Source: Sporosarcina sp. FSL W7-1349 (GTDB lineage: Bacteria; Bacillota; Bacilli; Bacillales_A; Planococcaceae). Taken from it: 64,000 nt of DNA. The translations under genes and the position numbers were made by a program. Shown here piece by piece: positions 1-8,269 of this stretch (position 1 is the stretch's first letter; each line of letters starts with the position of its first letter). The stretch spans positions 1,922,001 through 1,986,000 of the forward strand of contig NZ_JBBOOK010000001.1 of assembly GCF_038003045.1 (NCBI RefSeq). Reading direction: 5' to 3'. A model generated the notes under the pieces. The model searched no databases. It was not told the origin of the DNA and worked only from the letters and a program-made list of their open reading frames with translations.

Positions 1-1022
1 CGAAAGTTCCGCTCCTGCTCGTTGCGCTGCTCGTCCCGACGCTCCTTTCGATCTTTTTATTTCCAGGAAAGGTAGAAACAATCGGGACCGCCTTTGGAGG
101 GATTCCCAAAACGCTTCCCAGCTTTTCATTCCCGGACATCTCCTTGTCCAAACTGGTCAATCTTTGGCAGCCTGCCCTCGTTATCGCGGCGTTGGGCGCC
201 ATCGAATCCCTGTTATCCGCGGTCGTTGCAGATGGCATGAAACCGGAAGAACCGAAACATAATTCCAAACGGGAACTGTTTGGCCAAGGAATCGCCAATA
301 TCGTCACACCGCTGTTCGGCGGGATTCCAGCCACTGGAGCAATTGCACGGACGGCGACGAATATCCGGTCCGGGGCCGTCAGCCCGGTTTCGGGTGTGAC
401 ACAAAGCCTTTTCGTTCTCGCTTTCCTGTTGCTTTTCGCACCGTACGCTTCCTACATCCCACTCGCCGCGATGGCGCCGATTCTCATGTATGTCGCCTGG
501 AATATGAGCGCCCGCCAAGCGTTCGTCCATATTCTGTCCATTCGTTCGAGCGATTCGATCGTTTTAGTAACGACGTTCCTGCTGACTATTTTCGTCAATT
601 TGACCATCGCTGTACAAGTCGGGATTCTCCTGGCAGCTTTGTCTTTCTTACGCAAAATGAGCGGCAAACTAAGCATTAAAGAAGGCAAACTGTCCGAAGT
701 GGAATTGGTGAAATTCGGAGGCAACAATCCGGAAGCCATCCAAAAATATATTATCGACGGACCGATATTTTTCGGTACCGCCAAAGTGTTCGAAGACCAG
801 CTCCCTGCTCTGTTACAAACGAAGGCGAAGCGAATGATCCTCGATCTGGAGCACCTATCCGTCATTGACGCAACCGGCGAGGCTGCCCTTTCAGCTCTGC
901 TCGACGATGCCAAAAAAGCGGGCATCCAGATTATCGTCAAACGGCTCCCGAAAGAGAAGATCCCGATTTTCAAAAAAAGCGGCCTTTACGAAAAGGTCGG
1001 AGAAGAGAACTTCTTTATGTGA
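1..1022 (+). CDS. SulP-family anion permease, C-terminal part (5' end outside window)
   Basis: The reading frame is open from the first base and ends in TGA at 1020-1022; about 339 residues are present and the N-terminal half is missing. The early part is hydrophobic, with the conserved SulP stretch carrying GGIPATGAIARTATNIRSGA, followed by further membrane segments. The last ~100 residues form a soluble STAS domain (the segment with DLEHLSVIDATGEAALSALL). SulP proteins are membrane carriers for sulfate, bicarbonate or dicarboxylates; the substrate cannot be told from this part. The gene is convergent with the operon at 2898-20082, with an insertion sequence between them. A TTG at 144 is an internal codon, not the start. 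Confidence 0.9.
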   Translation, partial: KVPLLLVALLVPTLLSIFLFPGKVETIGTAFGGIPKTLPSFSFPDISLSKLVNLWQPALVIAALGAIESLLSAVVADGMKPEEPKHNSKRELFGQGIANIVTPLFGGIPATGAIARTATNIRSGAVSPVSGVTQSLFVLAFLLLFAPYASYIPLAAMAPILMYVAWNMSARQAFVHILSIRSSDSIVLVTTFLLTIFVNLTIAVQVGILLAALSFLRKMSGKLSIKEGKLSEVELVKFGGNNPEAIQKYIIDGPIFFGTAKVFEDQLPALLQTKAKRMILDLEHLSVIDATGEAALSALLDDAKKAGIQIIVKRLPKEKIPIFKKSGLYEKVGEENFFM

Positions 1023-1068
1023 GGGTAGATATTATTCTTAATAACTGAAAGGAGATATTAAAATACAA

Positions 1069-1096
1069 AGAGTTCGGTATAAAATTACCGAACTCG
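1069..1096. repeat. 28-bp palindromic direct repeat, left copy (IS target duplication, former terminator)
   Basis: A 10-bp perfect stem (GAGTTCGGTA / TACCGAACTC, loop TAAAAT, 1070-1095) lies in a 28-bp segment that recurs exactly at 2804-2831. The two copies directly abut the ends of the insertion sequence, so they look like a target-site duplication. On the minus strand the hairpin is followed by a T-rich run, as for an intrinsic terminator between the convergent sulP gene and the dctM operon. Confidence 0.85.
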
Positions 1097-1099
1097 CAG

Positions 1100-1152
1100 A
1101 CTGTAGACAAACTCCAGAAATTTTGGAGTTTGCCTACAGTCTTTTTTCTTTT
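1100..1152 (+). terminator. Hairpin plus T-tract at the left IS end
   Basis: ACTGTAG (1100-1106) pairs with CTACAGT (1134-1140), and CAAACTCCA (1108-1116) pairs with TGGAGTTTG (1124-1132) inside it. The stem is followed by CTTTTTTCTTTT. It would block transcription entering the element from outside, protecting the transposase gene from read-in. Confidence 0.7.
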
Positions 1153-1176
1153 ACAATGGAAGTAATCTTAGGAAAT

Positions 1177-1303
1177 GTTGATTTCCGCTGCGGATGGACG
1201 CTTTCCGCGGGCACGGCTTCAGCCGCTTCCCTCGCTGCGCTCAGTCCAGGGTCTTCCGCTCGTGCTGTTCCCGCTGGAGTCGCCATCCTCCGCTCCAATC
1301 AAC
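1177..1303. repeat. GTTGATT...AATCAAC interspersed repeat, copy inside the IS
   Basis: The segment begins GTTGATTTCCG and ends CTCCAATCAAC, so its ends are inverted repeats. It is GC-rich and contains CTTTCCGCGGGCACGGCTTC followed by AGCC. The same ends and core occur at 60397-60595, far from any IS. Here it forms the leader between the left IS end and the transposase ribosome-binding site. An open frame runs through it from 1175, but it is not needed for the transposase. Confidence 0.7.
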
Positions 1304-1336
1304 AGTTTTTCCTTCAAACTTACAGAGGTGATGGAT

Positions 1337-2695
1337 ATGATGACGAAGAATCAAATGAACCAACGAGAACAGTTGGAAATGCTGACTATTGAACAGTTGG
1401 TGCCCCAGGATCATTTGGTACGTAAACTGGATGCAGCCATTGACTTCGCGTTCATCTATCCATTGGTGGAAGACCTGTACTCGACAATCGGGAGACCCAG
1501 TATCGACCCGGTGGTACTGATCAAAATGACATTCATCCAATATACCTTCGGCATACGATCCATGCGCCAAACGATCAAAGAAATTGAAACGAATATGGCA
1601 TACCGCTGGTTTCTCGGCTTTGGCTTTCATACAGAGGTGCCCCATTTTTCCACATTCGGGAAGAACTACATTCGCCGTTTTAAAGATACGGATCTATTTG
1701 AACAGATCTTCTATCGGGTGCTGAAGGAGGTCGCAGATCGTGGGCTTCTTAGCCCGGATCATGTCTTTATCGACTCCACCCATGTGAAAGCGAGTGCGAA
1801 CAAGCGCAAGTTTCAAAAGAAAGTGGTTCGGAAAGAGACCCGGGCATATGAGAAGAAGCTCCAGGAGGAGCTCAACATGGACCGAGAAGAGAATGGGAAG
1901 AAACCGTTCCCTCCGGAGAAGTTCGAAAAGGAAGAACATAAAGAGATCAAGGAGTCAACGACAGACCCGGAGAGTGGCTACTATGTAAAGGACGAACGGA
2001 CCAAGCAGTTCGCCTATTCCTTCCATGCAGCTACGGATGAAAAGGGATTTGTTCTCGCAAACATCGTCACTCCAGGTAATGTCCATGACAGCCATATGCT
2101 TGAGCCGCTGGTACAGAAGATCATCGACAAAGTGAAGCGGCCAATTGCCGTTGCCGCCGATGCAGCCTACAAGACGCCCGCGATTGCGAACTTCCTGATT
2201 GAACATCAGATCCTTCCTGCACTTCCTTACAAACGGCCAATGACCAAGGAGGGTTTCTTCCGAAAACACGAGTATGTCTATGACGAGCACTATGACTGCT
2301 ATCTCTGTCCGGAAGGACAAGTCTTACCCTATAGGACGACCACAAGGGAGGGATACCGTCAGTATGCCTCGGCACCATCCATTTGTGCATCGTGCCCGGT
2401 GATCAGTCAATGCACTCAAAGTAAGAATCAGCAGAAGATCATTCAACGTCATATCTGGCAGGATTACCTGGATGTAGCGGAGGATTTGAGACATCATCAT
2501 GAGATCAAAGAGATATACGGGAGGCGTAAAGAGACGATTGAACGTGTCTTTGCCGACGCCAAAGAAAAGCATGGCATGCGATGGACAACCCTACGAGGGC
2601 TAAAAAAATTGTCCATGCAGGCGATGCTTACGTTTGCTGCTTTGAATCTTAAGAAGTTGGCCAGCTGGACGTGGAAAGCGCCAGCCACGGCGTAA
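1337..2695 (+). CDS. IS1182-family DDE transposase
   Basis: A 452-residue transposase that cuts and joins the ends of the surrounding element. It has the N-terminal IS1182/IS5-type helical domain (around REQLEMLTIEQLVPQDHLVR) and a DDE catalytic core: Asp in FIDSTHVKA (about residue 146), Asp in VAADAAYKT, and Glu in RKETIERVFADAKEKHGMR. A cysteine cluster (CYLC...CASC...C) lies between, as in this family. I chose ATG 1337 because GAGGTG (1325-1330) lies six bases upstream; the frame is open back to 1175 only because it crosses the interspersed repeat. No frameshift or stop is seen. It ends just before its own terminator. Confidence 0.92.
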   Translation: MMTKNQMNQREQLEMLTIEQLVPQDHLVRKLDAAIDFAFIYPLVEDLYSTIGRPSIDPVVLIKMTFIQYTFGIRSMRQTIKEIETNMAYRWFLGFGFHTEVPHFSTFGKNYIRRFKDTDLFEQIFYRVLKEVADRGLLSPDHVFIDSTHVKASANKRKFQKKVVRKETRAYEKKLQEELNMDREENGKKPFPPEKFEKEEHKEIKESTTDPESGYYVKDERTKQFAYSFHAATDEKGFVLANIVTPGNVHDSHMLEPLVQKIIDKVKRPIAVAADAAYKTPAIANFLIEHQILPALPYKRPMTKEGFFRKHEYVYDEHYDCYLCPEGQVLPYRTTTREGYRQYASAPSICASCPVISQCTQSKNQQKIIQRHIWQDYLDVAEDLRHHHEIKEIYGRRKETIERVFADAKEKHGMRWTTLRGLKKLSMQAMLTFAALNLKKLASWTWKAPATA

Positions 2696-2754
2696 TAGAA
2701 AGAAAAATAGAAGAGTGGTAGGGCTCATTTCCGTAAAAAAACGCTTAAAACAGG

Positions 2755-2791
2755 AAAAGGGTTGGAAATCAAATTGATTTCCAACCCTTTT
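2755..2791 (+). terminator. Transposase terminator
   Basis: A perfect 16-bp stem, AAAAGGGTTGGAAATC (2755-2770) with GATTTCCAACCCTTTT (2776-2791) around the loop AAATT, ends in a T-run. A-rich and T-rich flanks make it able to work in both directions. Confidence 0.85.
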
Positions 2792-2803
2792 GTCTACAGT
2801 CTG

Positions 2804-2831
2804 AGAGTTCGGTATAAAATTACCGAACTCG
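2804..2831. repeat. 28-bp palindromic direct repeat, right copy
   Basis: Exact copy of 1069-1096, directly next to the right IS end. This copy still lies downstream of dctM and can act as the terminator of the long minus-strand operon. Confidence 0.85.
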
Positions 2832-2897
2832 AGTTTATTCAAGCGCTTCCACTTTAATAAAAAGCCATCCCATTTTAATCAACCAGAAAATACTGTC

Positions 2898-4166
2898 TCA
2901 CTTCACCAAAGCTAATGAAATTGCTGGAATATACGTCACCATAAATAGGGCTATAAGCAAAACGATGTACAACGGCCAACTTTTTCTCAGAAACTCAACA
3001 ATCGAAATATTGGCTGCAGCGCTTGTCGTAAACATAACTGTTCCAAGAGGAGGGGTTATACTTCCTATTGCTAAATTCATTGCTACAATGATTCCAAAGT
3101 GAACCAAATCTACTCCAATTTCTGCAACCAGCGGGGTCAACAATGGTGTTAACAAAACGATACTCGCTGTACCCTCTATAAACATTCCTATAATTAAAAG
3201 CATAATGTTAATTAGAAGTAAAACAATAATTGGGTTTTCAGATAAACCTAACACTAATTCCGCAACTTGTTGTGGGATTCTTTCCCAAGTTAGTACCCAA
3301 CCGAAAGCAGAAGATGCCGCTACAATAATCATTACCACGGCTGTTAAGGTGACAGATTCACCGATGACTTCTTTTAGCATTTTCATAGTAATCTTTTTAT
3401 AAACAAAGTATCCGATTAGAAATGCGTAGACTACAGTTATAGCCCCCGCCTCAGTAGGCGTCATTATACCTAACCTGATTCCCCCTACTATAATAACAGG
3501 GGTAAACAATGCGAGGACAGCATATTTAAATGTACGCGCTACTTCTCCAATTGAGAAATTCTCATGCTCTTTAGGTAAGTCATTTTTACGAGCAATGACA
3601 AAATTAAAAATAAAAAGTAGAACTGCCATAAGAATTCCGGGTAAGATACCTGCCATAAAAAGTTTACCTATGGACACCTCCGCCATGAATCCATACATAA
3701 TGAGCGCGATACTCGGGGGGATGATCGGAGCTATCAGTGAAGCTGAGGCTGTCAGGCCAGCAGCTAGCCCCCTGCTATATCCCTTTTCTTCCATTGGGGT
3801 AACTAATAATTTCGATAATACTGCGGAGTCTGCATTAGAAGAACCCGACATTCCAGCCATAAAGGTATTCACTAGAATATTAACATATCCAATACCGCCC
3901 TTAATGTGGCCAATAGAAGCAGAAGATAGATTAATAAGCCTTCTTGAAATGTCACTGACATTCATAAGGTAACCTGTCAATACGAAAAATGGGATTGCTA
4001 AAAGTGGAAAAGATTGAGTGCCTGAAATAATTCGCTGAATGAACACCTCTATCGTTACGGAAGGTTCCACTATAAAAAATAATAGAGTAGCAATCATAAT
4101 AGAGAATACAACTGGTACTCCTATAAGCATCAAACCTAACATTAAGAAGATAATAAAAATTGTCAT
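2898..4166 (-). CDS. TRAP transporter large permease subunit (DctM type)
   Basis: A 422-residue, almost wholly hydrophobic protein with about 12 membrane segments, the channel-forming subunit of a sodium-driven tripartite (TRAP) importer of organic acids. Family features seen are the motif region GMSGSSNADSAVLSKLLV and the conserved PIIPPSIALIMYG and GSITPPLG stretches that line the transport path. It is the last gene of the operon, three bases behind the small subunit, and ends just before the palindrome that carries the IS duplication. The substrate cannot be read from the sequence; the setting suggests a sugar acid or keto acid. Confidence 0.92.
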   Translation of the reverse strand: MTIFIIFLMLGLMLIGVPVVFSIMIATLLFFIVEPSVTIEVFIQRIISGTQSFPLLAIPFFVLTGYLMNVSDISRRLINLSSASIGHIKGGIGYVNILVNTFMAGMSGSSNADSAVLSKLLVTPMEEKGYSRGLAAGLTASASLIAPIIPPSIALIMYGFMAEVSIGKLFMAGILPGILMAVLLFIFNFVIARKNDLPKEHENFSIGEVARTFKYAVLALFTPVIIVGGIRLGIMTPTEAGAITVVYAFLIGYFVYKKITMKMLKEVIGESVTLTAVVMIIVAASSAFGWVLTWERIPQQVAELVLGLSENPIIVLLLINIMLLIIGMFIEGTASIVLLTPLLTPLVAEIGVDLVHFGIIVAMNLAIGSITPPLGTVMFTTSAAANISIVEFLRKSWPLYIVLLIALFMVTYIPAISLALVK

Positions 4167-4169
4167 ATT

Positions 4170-4637
4170 CTATTCACCACTTATCTCTTTAATCGTTATT
4201 ACTAAATGGTTAATGAGGTGTATCCCCATAAGTCCAAATCCTATGGGAAAAGCTAGGTAGACCAGAGCTTTCGGTATATTGGAAGCTCCTAACGTTTCAC
4301 CTATTACGTCATATGTAAATATAAATCCGTAAAAACACATGAAAGCCGACAAAGTTATCAACATTATGCCTATTAAAATGGAGAGAAATCTTGTACCTTT
4401 TTTTGGTAAGATAGCTTCTAATAGATCGATCTTAATATGACCTTTATTTTTCATAGCAACACTAGATCCTATAAAGATAATCCAGGCAAATAACAAAATA
4501 GATAATTCAACAGATCCTGGAATTGAGTAATCAAAAATATATCGTAAAACCACATTAATGAACGTTAAAATTACTAATATAACCATAATTACATTAACAA
4601 GAGCCTCTTCCAGCCTTGACATGATCTTTAAGAACAC
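4170..4637 (-). CDS. TRAP transporter small permease subunit (DctQ type)
   Basis: A 155-residue membrane protein with four predicted helices, of the size and pattern of DctQ. It includes the family motif region around SVELSILLFAWIIFIGSSVAMKNK (written here only as a landmark: residues ~40-65, ending in a positively charged stretch). It pairs with the DctM subunit three bases downstream and with the DctP binding protein upstream, completing a P-Q-M set. A hairpin lies between dctP and this gene. Confidence 0.9.
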   Translation of the reverse strand: MFLKIMSRLEEALVNVIMVILVILTFINVVLRYIFDYSIPGSVELSILLFAWIIFIGSSVAMKNKGHIKIDLLEAILPKKGTRFLSILIGIMLITLSAFMCFYGFIFTYDVIGETLGASNIPKALVYLAFPIGFGLMGIHLINHLVITIKEISGE

Positions 4638-4650
4638 CGTGTTTCCCCCC

Positions 4651-4689
4651 TTGGATAAAAATAGAGTAAGACAATTTGTCCTACTCTAT
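4651..4689 (-). terminator. Hairpin with U-run between dctP and dctQ (probable attenuator)
   Basis: On the minus strand ATAGAGTA-GAC pairs across AAATT with GTC-TACTCTAT (4661-4689) with one mismatch, and is followed by ATTTTTATCC. It lies inside the operon straight after the binding-protein gene. Such partial terminators or 3'-stabilising hairpins commonly raise binding-protein over permease expression. Confidence 0.65.
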
Positions 4690-4700
4690 GTAATGTAAAA

Positions 4701-5714
4701 TCAATTATTAATTATCTCCTTAACTCTTTCATATGTGCCGTCAGACCAACTATCAGACAAGATGTCATACACACTTGAAGTTGCTTCTTTAAAAGCGTCG
4801 ACATCAGGTTGTGTAATGGTAACGCCCTCATCTTTAAGTTTTTGCTCATACTCCTTTTCCTGCTCAATGGTTGCTTGTGTCGCTAGCTCCCCGGCAGCCT
4901 TGGCTTCCTCTAATAAAATCTGTTGATTTTCTTCAGACAATCCTGAGAATACCTTCTCACTCATTAACCAACCGTTAACTTGTTTAAAGTGACCTGTTAA
5001 GGATATATGATCCGCTACTTCGTGAATTTTACTGGAGTATAGCGTTTCCAATGGAGCTTCAGCACCGACGATAATCCCTTGCTCTAGCCCCGGGTAAACT
5101 TCCGCCCATTCAAGAGACGTTGGATTTGCGCCCATAGCTTTAATCGTTTCTTGCCACATTGGGAGTGGAGAAGATCGAACTTTTGCACCTTTTAAATCTT
5201 CAGGTGTTTCTACTACACGATCAGAAATGACATGCCTTCCACCAAAATACCAATTAAAAGCTAATACGCGTAAACCATTTTCTTCTAGTAGTGCCTCTTG
5301 TTCTTTCATAAAATCAGAGTCAATTACTTTTTGGAGCTGGTTCCAATCCTCTACTAGGAAAGGACCGCCCAGCACGGATAAATCTGGAGCCATATCTTGC
5401 AAACCTGATGGATTATTGTAAGCGATAACCGGTGTTCCTAATTTGGCTTGTTCCAATACATCCGCATCACTGCCCAATGTAGAATTTGGAAACAGTTCTA
5501 TTTCAATCGTTCCATTTGTCCGTTCTGCTACATTTTTAGCAAACTGCTTAACGGATTCATGAGTAGGTGAACCTTCAGCCATAACATATCCCATGCGCAA
5601 TGTTACTTTTTCATCTGTTCCTTCAGAAGATTCTACATTCGAATCACTACAACCAGCCATTACTAGAACCAACAGTGTCAATAGCATTGCAAATTGCAAG
5701 TAAATTTTCCTCAT
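4701..5714 (-). CDS. TRAP transporter solute-binding lipoprotein (DctP family)
   Basis: A 337-residue extracytoplasmic receptor. The N-terminus is a lipoprotein signal ending in the lipobox VMAGC, with Cys about residue 22. The mature part follows the DctP pattern: RMGYVMAEGSPTHESVKQFA at the start of lobe 1, then EDLKGAKVRSSPLPMW, whose Arg normally clamps the carboxylate of the ligand, then EWAEVYPGLEQGIIVGAE in the hinge region. A carboxylate ligand is therefore likely. It precedes its permeases (4170-4637, 2898-4166) and follows the sugar ABC permease by 25 bp, so two unrelated importers share one transcript. Confidence 0.92.
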   Translation of the reverse strand: MRKIYLQFAMLLTLLVLVMAGCSDSNVESSEGTDEKVTLRMGYVMAEGSPTHESVKQFAKNVAERTNGTIEIELFPNSTLGSDADVLEQAKLGTPVIAYNNPSGLQDMAPDLSVLGGPFLVEDWNQLQKVIDSDFMKEQEALLEENGLRVLAFNWYFGGRHVISDRVVETPEDLKGAKVRSSPLPMWQETIKAMGANPTSLEWAEVYPGLEQGIIVGAEAPLETLYSSKIHEVADHISLTGHFKQVNGWLMSEKVFSGLSEENQQILLEEAKAAGELATQATIEQEKEYEQKLKDEGVTITQPDVDAFKEATSSVYDILSDSWSDGTYERVKEIINN

Positions 5715-5739
5715 ATGATCCTCCTTATATTAAAACTGT

Positions 5740-6753
5740 CTATTCGATATCTTTTTGCATTCCTTTAATACCATAAATTTGAACCGCATTCAGTATGACT
5801 GCAAATACAATAATAGAGCCTTTAACAACCAACTGAAGATAGGGAGATACCCCTAGAAGAACCATGCCATTGCTTAAGACAGCAATAAATAAAGCACCTA
5901 AAAATGTTCCGATGATGGAGCCTCTTCCTCCAGCCAAACTAGTCCCACCAACAATGACAGCCGCAATTACATCTAATTCCCAACCATTCGCTACTGTCGG
6001 ATTCCCTGACATTAATCTGGACGACAAAATAATTCCAGCTAGTGCAGCCAACATTCCCGTAATAACAAACACTGCCGTTTTAACTTTTGCTACCGGTACT
6101 CCAGATAATTGCGCTGCTTTAATATTGCTTCCCACTGCGTAAACATTACGTCCAAACGGAGTTTTCACTAATACATAATAAAAGATGATGTAAAGGAAAA
6201 TCATTAATATTACAACAAAGGGAATAGGCCCTATAAATCCACTACCCAGGAAGGAAAATCCCTCTGGAAATGGAGATAATGGAAAGCCACCGGTAATTAA
6301 ATAGGCAATTCCCCGCCATACAGATAACCATCCAAGACTTGTAATAAATGTTGGAATTCCATATCGATTTCGTAAGAATCCGATGCTATATCCACTGACA
6401 CCACCTAATAAAATAGTCAGTATCATCGCGATCCATATATTAAAATTCATAGAAATTGCCAAGAATCCGAGGACTGCACTACTCGCTGCAACTAAGGACC
6501 CTACAGACAGATCGATTTCCGCAGTAATAATAACCATCGTCATTCCAATTGCTATTATTGAAATCATCGACATCTGTCTTAAAACATCAATAAAATTGCT
6601 TGTTGTCAAAAAGTTAGGAGCAATTACGCTGAATACAATTATTAGAAGTAGTAATACACCTAACAATCCAAGAATATTTTGATACGTTTTCCAATAATCT
6701 TTAATCGAAAATTTTCTCAATTTATTACTTTCCTGCAAGCCTTGTTGCAACAT
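5740..6753 (-). CDS. Sugar ABC transporter permease (RbsC family)
   Basis: A 337-residue membrane protein with about ten helices, of the BPD_transp_2 family that carries pentoses, deoxyhexoses and related sugars. The conserved stretch ANGWELDVIAAVIVGGTSLA followed by GGRGSIIGT is the coupling region that contacts the ATPase. The start directly abuts the stop of the ATPase gene (6754). It forms an importer with 6754-8253 and 8270-9259. Confidence 0.93.
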   Translation of the reverse strand: MLQQGLQESNKLRKFSIKDYWKTYQNILGLLGVLLLLIIVFSVIAPNFLTTSNFIDVLRQMSMISIIAIGMTMVIITAEIDLSVGSLVAASSAVLGFLAISMNFNIWIAMILTILLGGVSGYSIGFLRNRYGIPTFITSLGWLSVWRGIAYLITGGFPLSPFPEGFSFLGSGFIGPIPFVVILMIFLYIIFYYVLVKTPFGRNVYAVGSNIKAAQLSGVPVAKVKTAVFVITGMLAALAGIILSSRLMSGNPTVANGWELDVIAAVIVGGTSLAGGRGSIIGTFLGALFIAVLSNGMVLLGVSPYLQLVVKGSIIVFAVILNAVQIYGIKGMQKDIE

Positions 6754-8253
6754 CTATTTCCCTCCCAAAATTGCCTTTGTCAAATCATTAACCGAAACAT
6801 TCTCATTTTTCATTTCACGTTGGATTGTGCCATTTTCCATAATAAGGATTCGATCTGTAATTTGCACTAATTCGTCTAAATCCGAGGAAGCTATTATAAT
6901 AGCGATCCCTTTTTGAGTTATTTCATTTAACAAGCTATATATTTGTCCTTTTGCACCTACATCAATTCCCCTTGTAGGCTCATCAAGCAATAGAACTTTT
7001 AAATTATTAAGGGCCAGCCATCTTCCTAAGATTGCTTTTTGTTGATTACCACCACTTAAAAATTCAATATTTCGATTAGGGAGATTTGGATAAAGTCCCG
7101 TCTGAGTTATTGCAGTTTGGGATGCCTTTTCTTCTTTTTGATTAGAGATAAATCCTCTCGTCGTGATTTGATTCATGATTGAAACAACAATATTTTCTTT
7201 TATACTTCTTCCTGGAAGTATCCCTTCTGTTTTCCTGTCTTCTGAAACAAAACCGATTCCCTTGCGGATCATTTTTTTTCTTATCGGATTTTTAAATTCG
7301 GTATTTTCAATTTTAATAACACCTGCCTCAATTTTTTCGTAGCCAAAGATAGATTTGAAAATTTCAGTTCGGCCGGACCCCATTTGACCAGCCAGCCCTA
7401 AAATTTCACCAGGTCTGACATAAAGGCTTATATTATTAAGATCTTTTGTTTTCAAGTTTAATAACTCAAGAACTTTTTTATCGCTTTGTATATTCTTCTT
7501 TACTTTTTCAGCAGCTTGACCAGATTCGCCCAACATTAAATCCACCATTTCGCCCATGCTTTTGTCTTTAATAGAATGAGTACCAATATTTCTTCCATCT
7601 CTCATTATCGTCACTTTATCACAAATTTCAGTTAATTCACTCAGTCTATGAGTTATATAAATGATCCCAACCCTCTGGTCCTTTAAATTTTTAATAATCT
7701 TAAACAATTGTTCAATTTCTTGGGCATTGAGAGCAGAAGTTGGCTCATCTAAGATAAGTACTTTGGCCTTTAAAGAGATGGCTTTACAAATTTCAATAAT
7801 TTGTTGTTCTCCAACTGGTAATTCTCTCACCAACTTTTTAACATCCAATGCGATCCCTACATTTTTCAGTACACTTTCTGCATCTCTCTTCATTTTATGC
7901 TCATCGATTATCGGAGGAAGTTTAGATAACAAAGGAATTCTGCCAGCAAAAATGTTTTCAGCAATGCTCAAATCATTAAATAGGCTAAACTCCTGATAGA
8001 CTATAGAAATCCCTAAGTCTTTAGACATTTGAGTACTACTTAATTTAATCGGAGTTCCCTCAAGTATGATTTCCCCGCTGTCAGGCTCATATGCCCCGGA
8101 TATCATTTTAACTAATGTTGACTTTCCAGCCCCATTAGCACCTAATAAGGCATGGACTTCTCCATGCCTTAAATTAAAATCTACAGAGTTTAGCGCATGA
8201 ACATTTCCAAATACTTTATTAATTTTTTTTAATTCTAGTAGAAATTCTGACAT
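6754..8253 (-). CDS. Sugar ABC transporter ATP-binding protein, two nucleotide-binding domains (RbsA/MglA type)
   Basis: A 499-residue protein with two tandem ABC domains. The first has Walker A GANGAGKST (about residues 38-46), the signature region LPVGEQQIIEICKAIS and Walker B VLILDEPTSAL. The second has a degenerate Walker A (GQMGSGRTE), the signature LSGGNQQKAILGRW and Walker B VLLLDEPTRGID. This asymmetry is normal for sugar importers of this class. It powers the permease 5740-6753 with the binding protein 8270-9259. Confidence 0.95.
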   Translation of the reverse strand: MSEFLLELKKINKVFGNVHALNSVDFNLRHGEVHALLGANGAGKSTLVKMISGAYEPDSGEIILEGTPIKLSSTQMSKDLGISIVYQEFSLFNDLSIAENIFAGRIPLLSKLPPIIDEHKMKRDAESVLKNVGIALDVKKLVRELPVGEQQIIEICKAISLKAKVLILDEPTSALNAQEIEQLFKIIKNLKDQRVGIIYITHRLSELTEICDKVTIMRDGRNIGTHSIKDKSMGEMVDLMLGESGQAAEKVKKNIQSDKKVLELLNLKTKDLNNISLYVRPGEILGLAGQMGSGRTEIFKSIFGYEKIEAGVIKIENTEFKNPIRKKMIRKGIGFVSEDRKTEGILPGRSIKENIVVSIMNQITTRGFISNQKEEKASQTAITQTGLYPNLPNRNIEFLSGGNQQKAILGRWLALNNLKVLLLDEPTRGIDVGAKGQIYSLLNEITQKGIAIIIASSDLDELVQITDRILIMENGTIQREMKNENVSVNDLTKAILGGK

Positions 8254-8269
8254 GCAAAACTCTCCTCAT

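Larger units (their letters stand above)
1097..2803 (+). mobile_element. IS1182-family insertion sequence, complete
   Basis: The element has perfect inverted ends: the left begins CAGACTGTAGACAAA and the right, read inward on the other strand, begins with the same 15 bases. It holds one transposase gene (1337-2695), a hairpin followed by a T-tract just inside the left end (1100-1152), and a 16-bp-stem terminator behind the transposase (2755-2791). It is bounded by the 28-bp direct repeats 1069-1096 and 2804-2831. Length is 1707 bp, within the size I recall for IS1182. The transposase is intact, so the element may still be active. Confidence 0.9.

Noticed and set aside
1175..1336. N-terminal extension of the transposase to 1175
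   Set aside because: It lies in the interspersed repeat, has no ribosome-binding site and does not resemble transposase; GAGGTG before 1337 marks the start.
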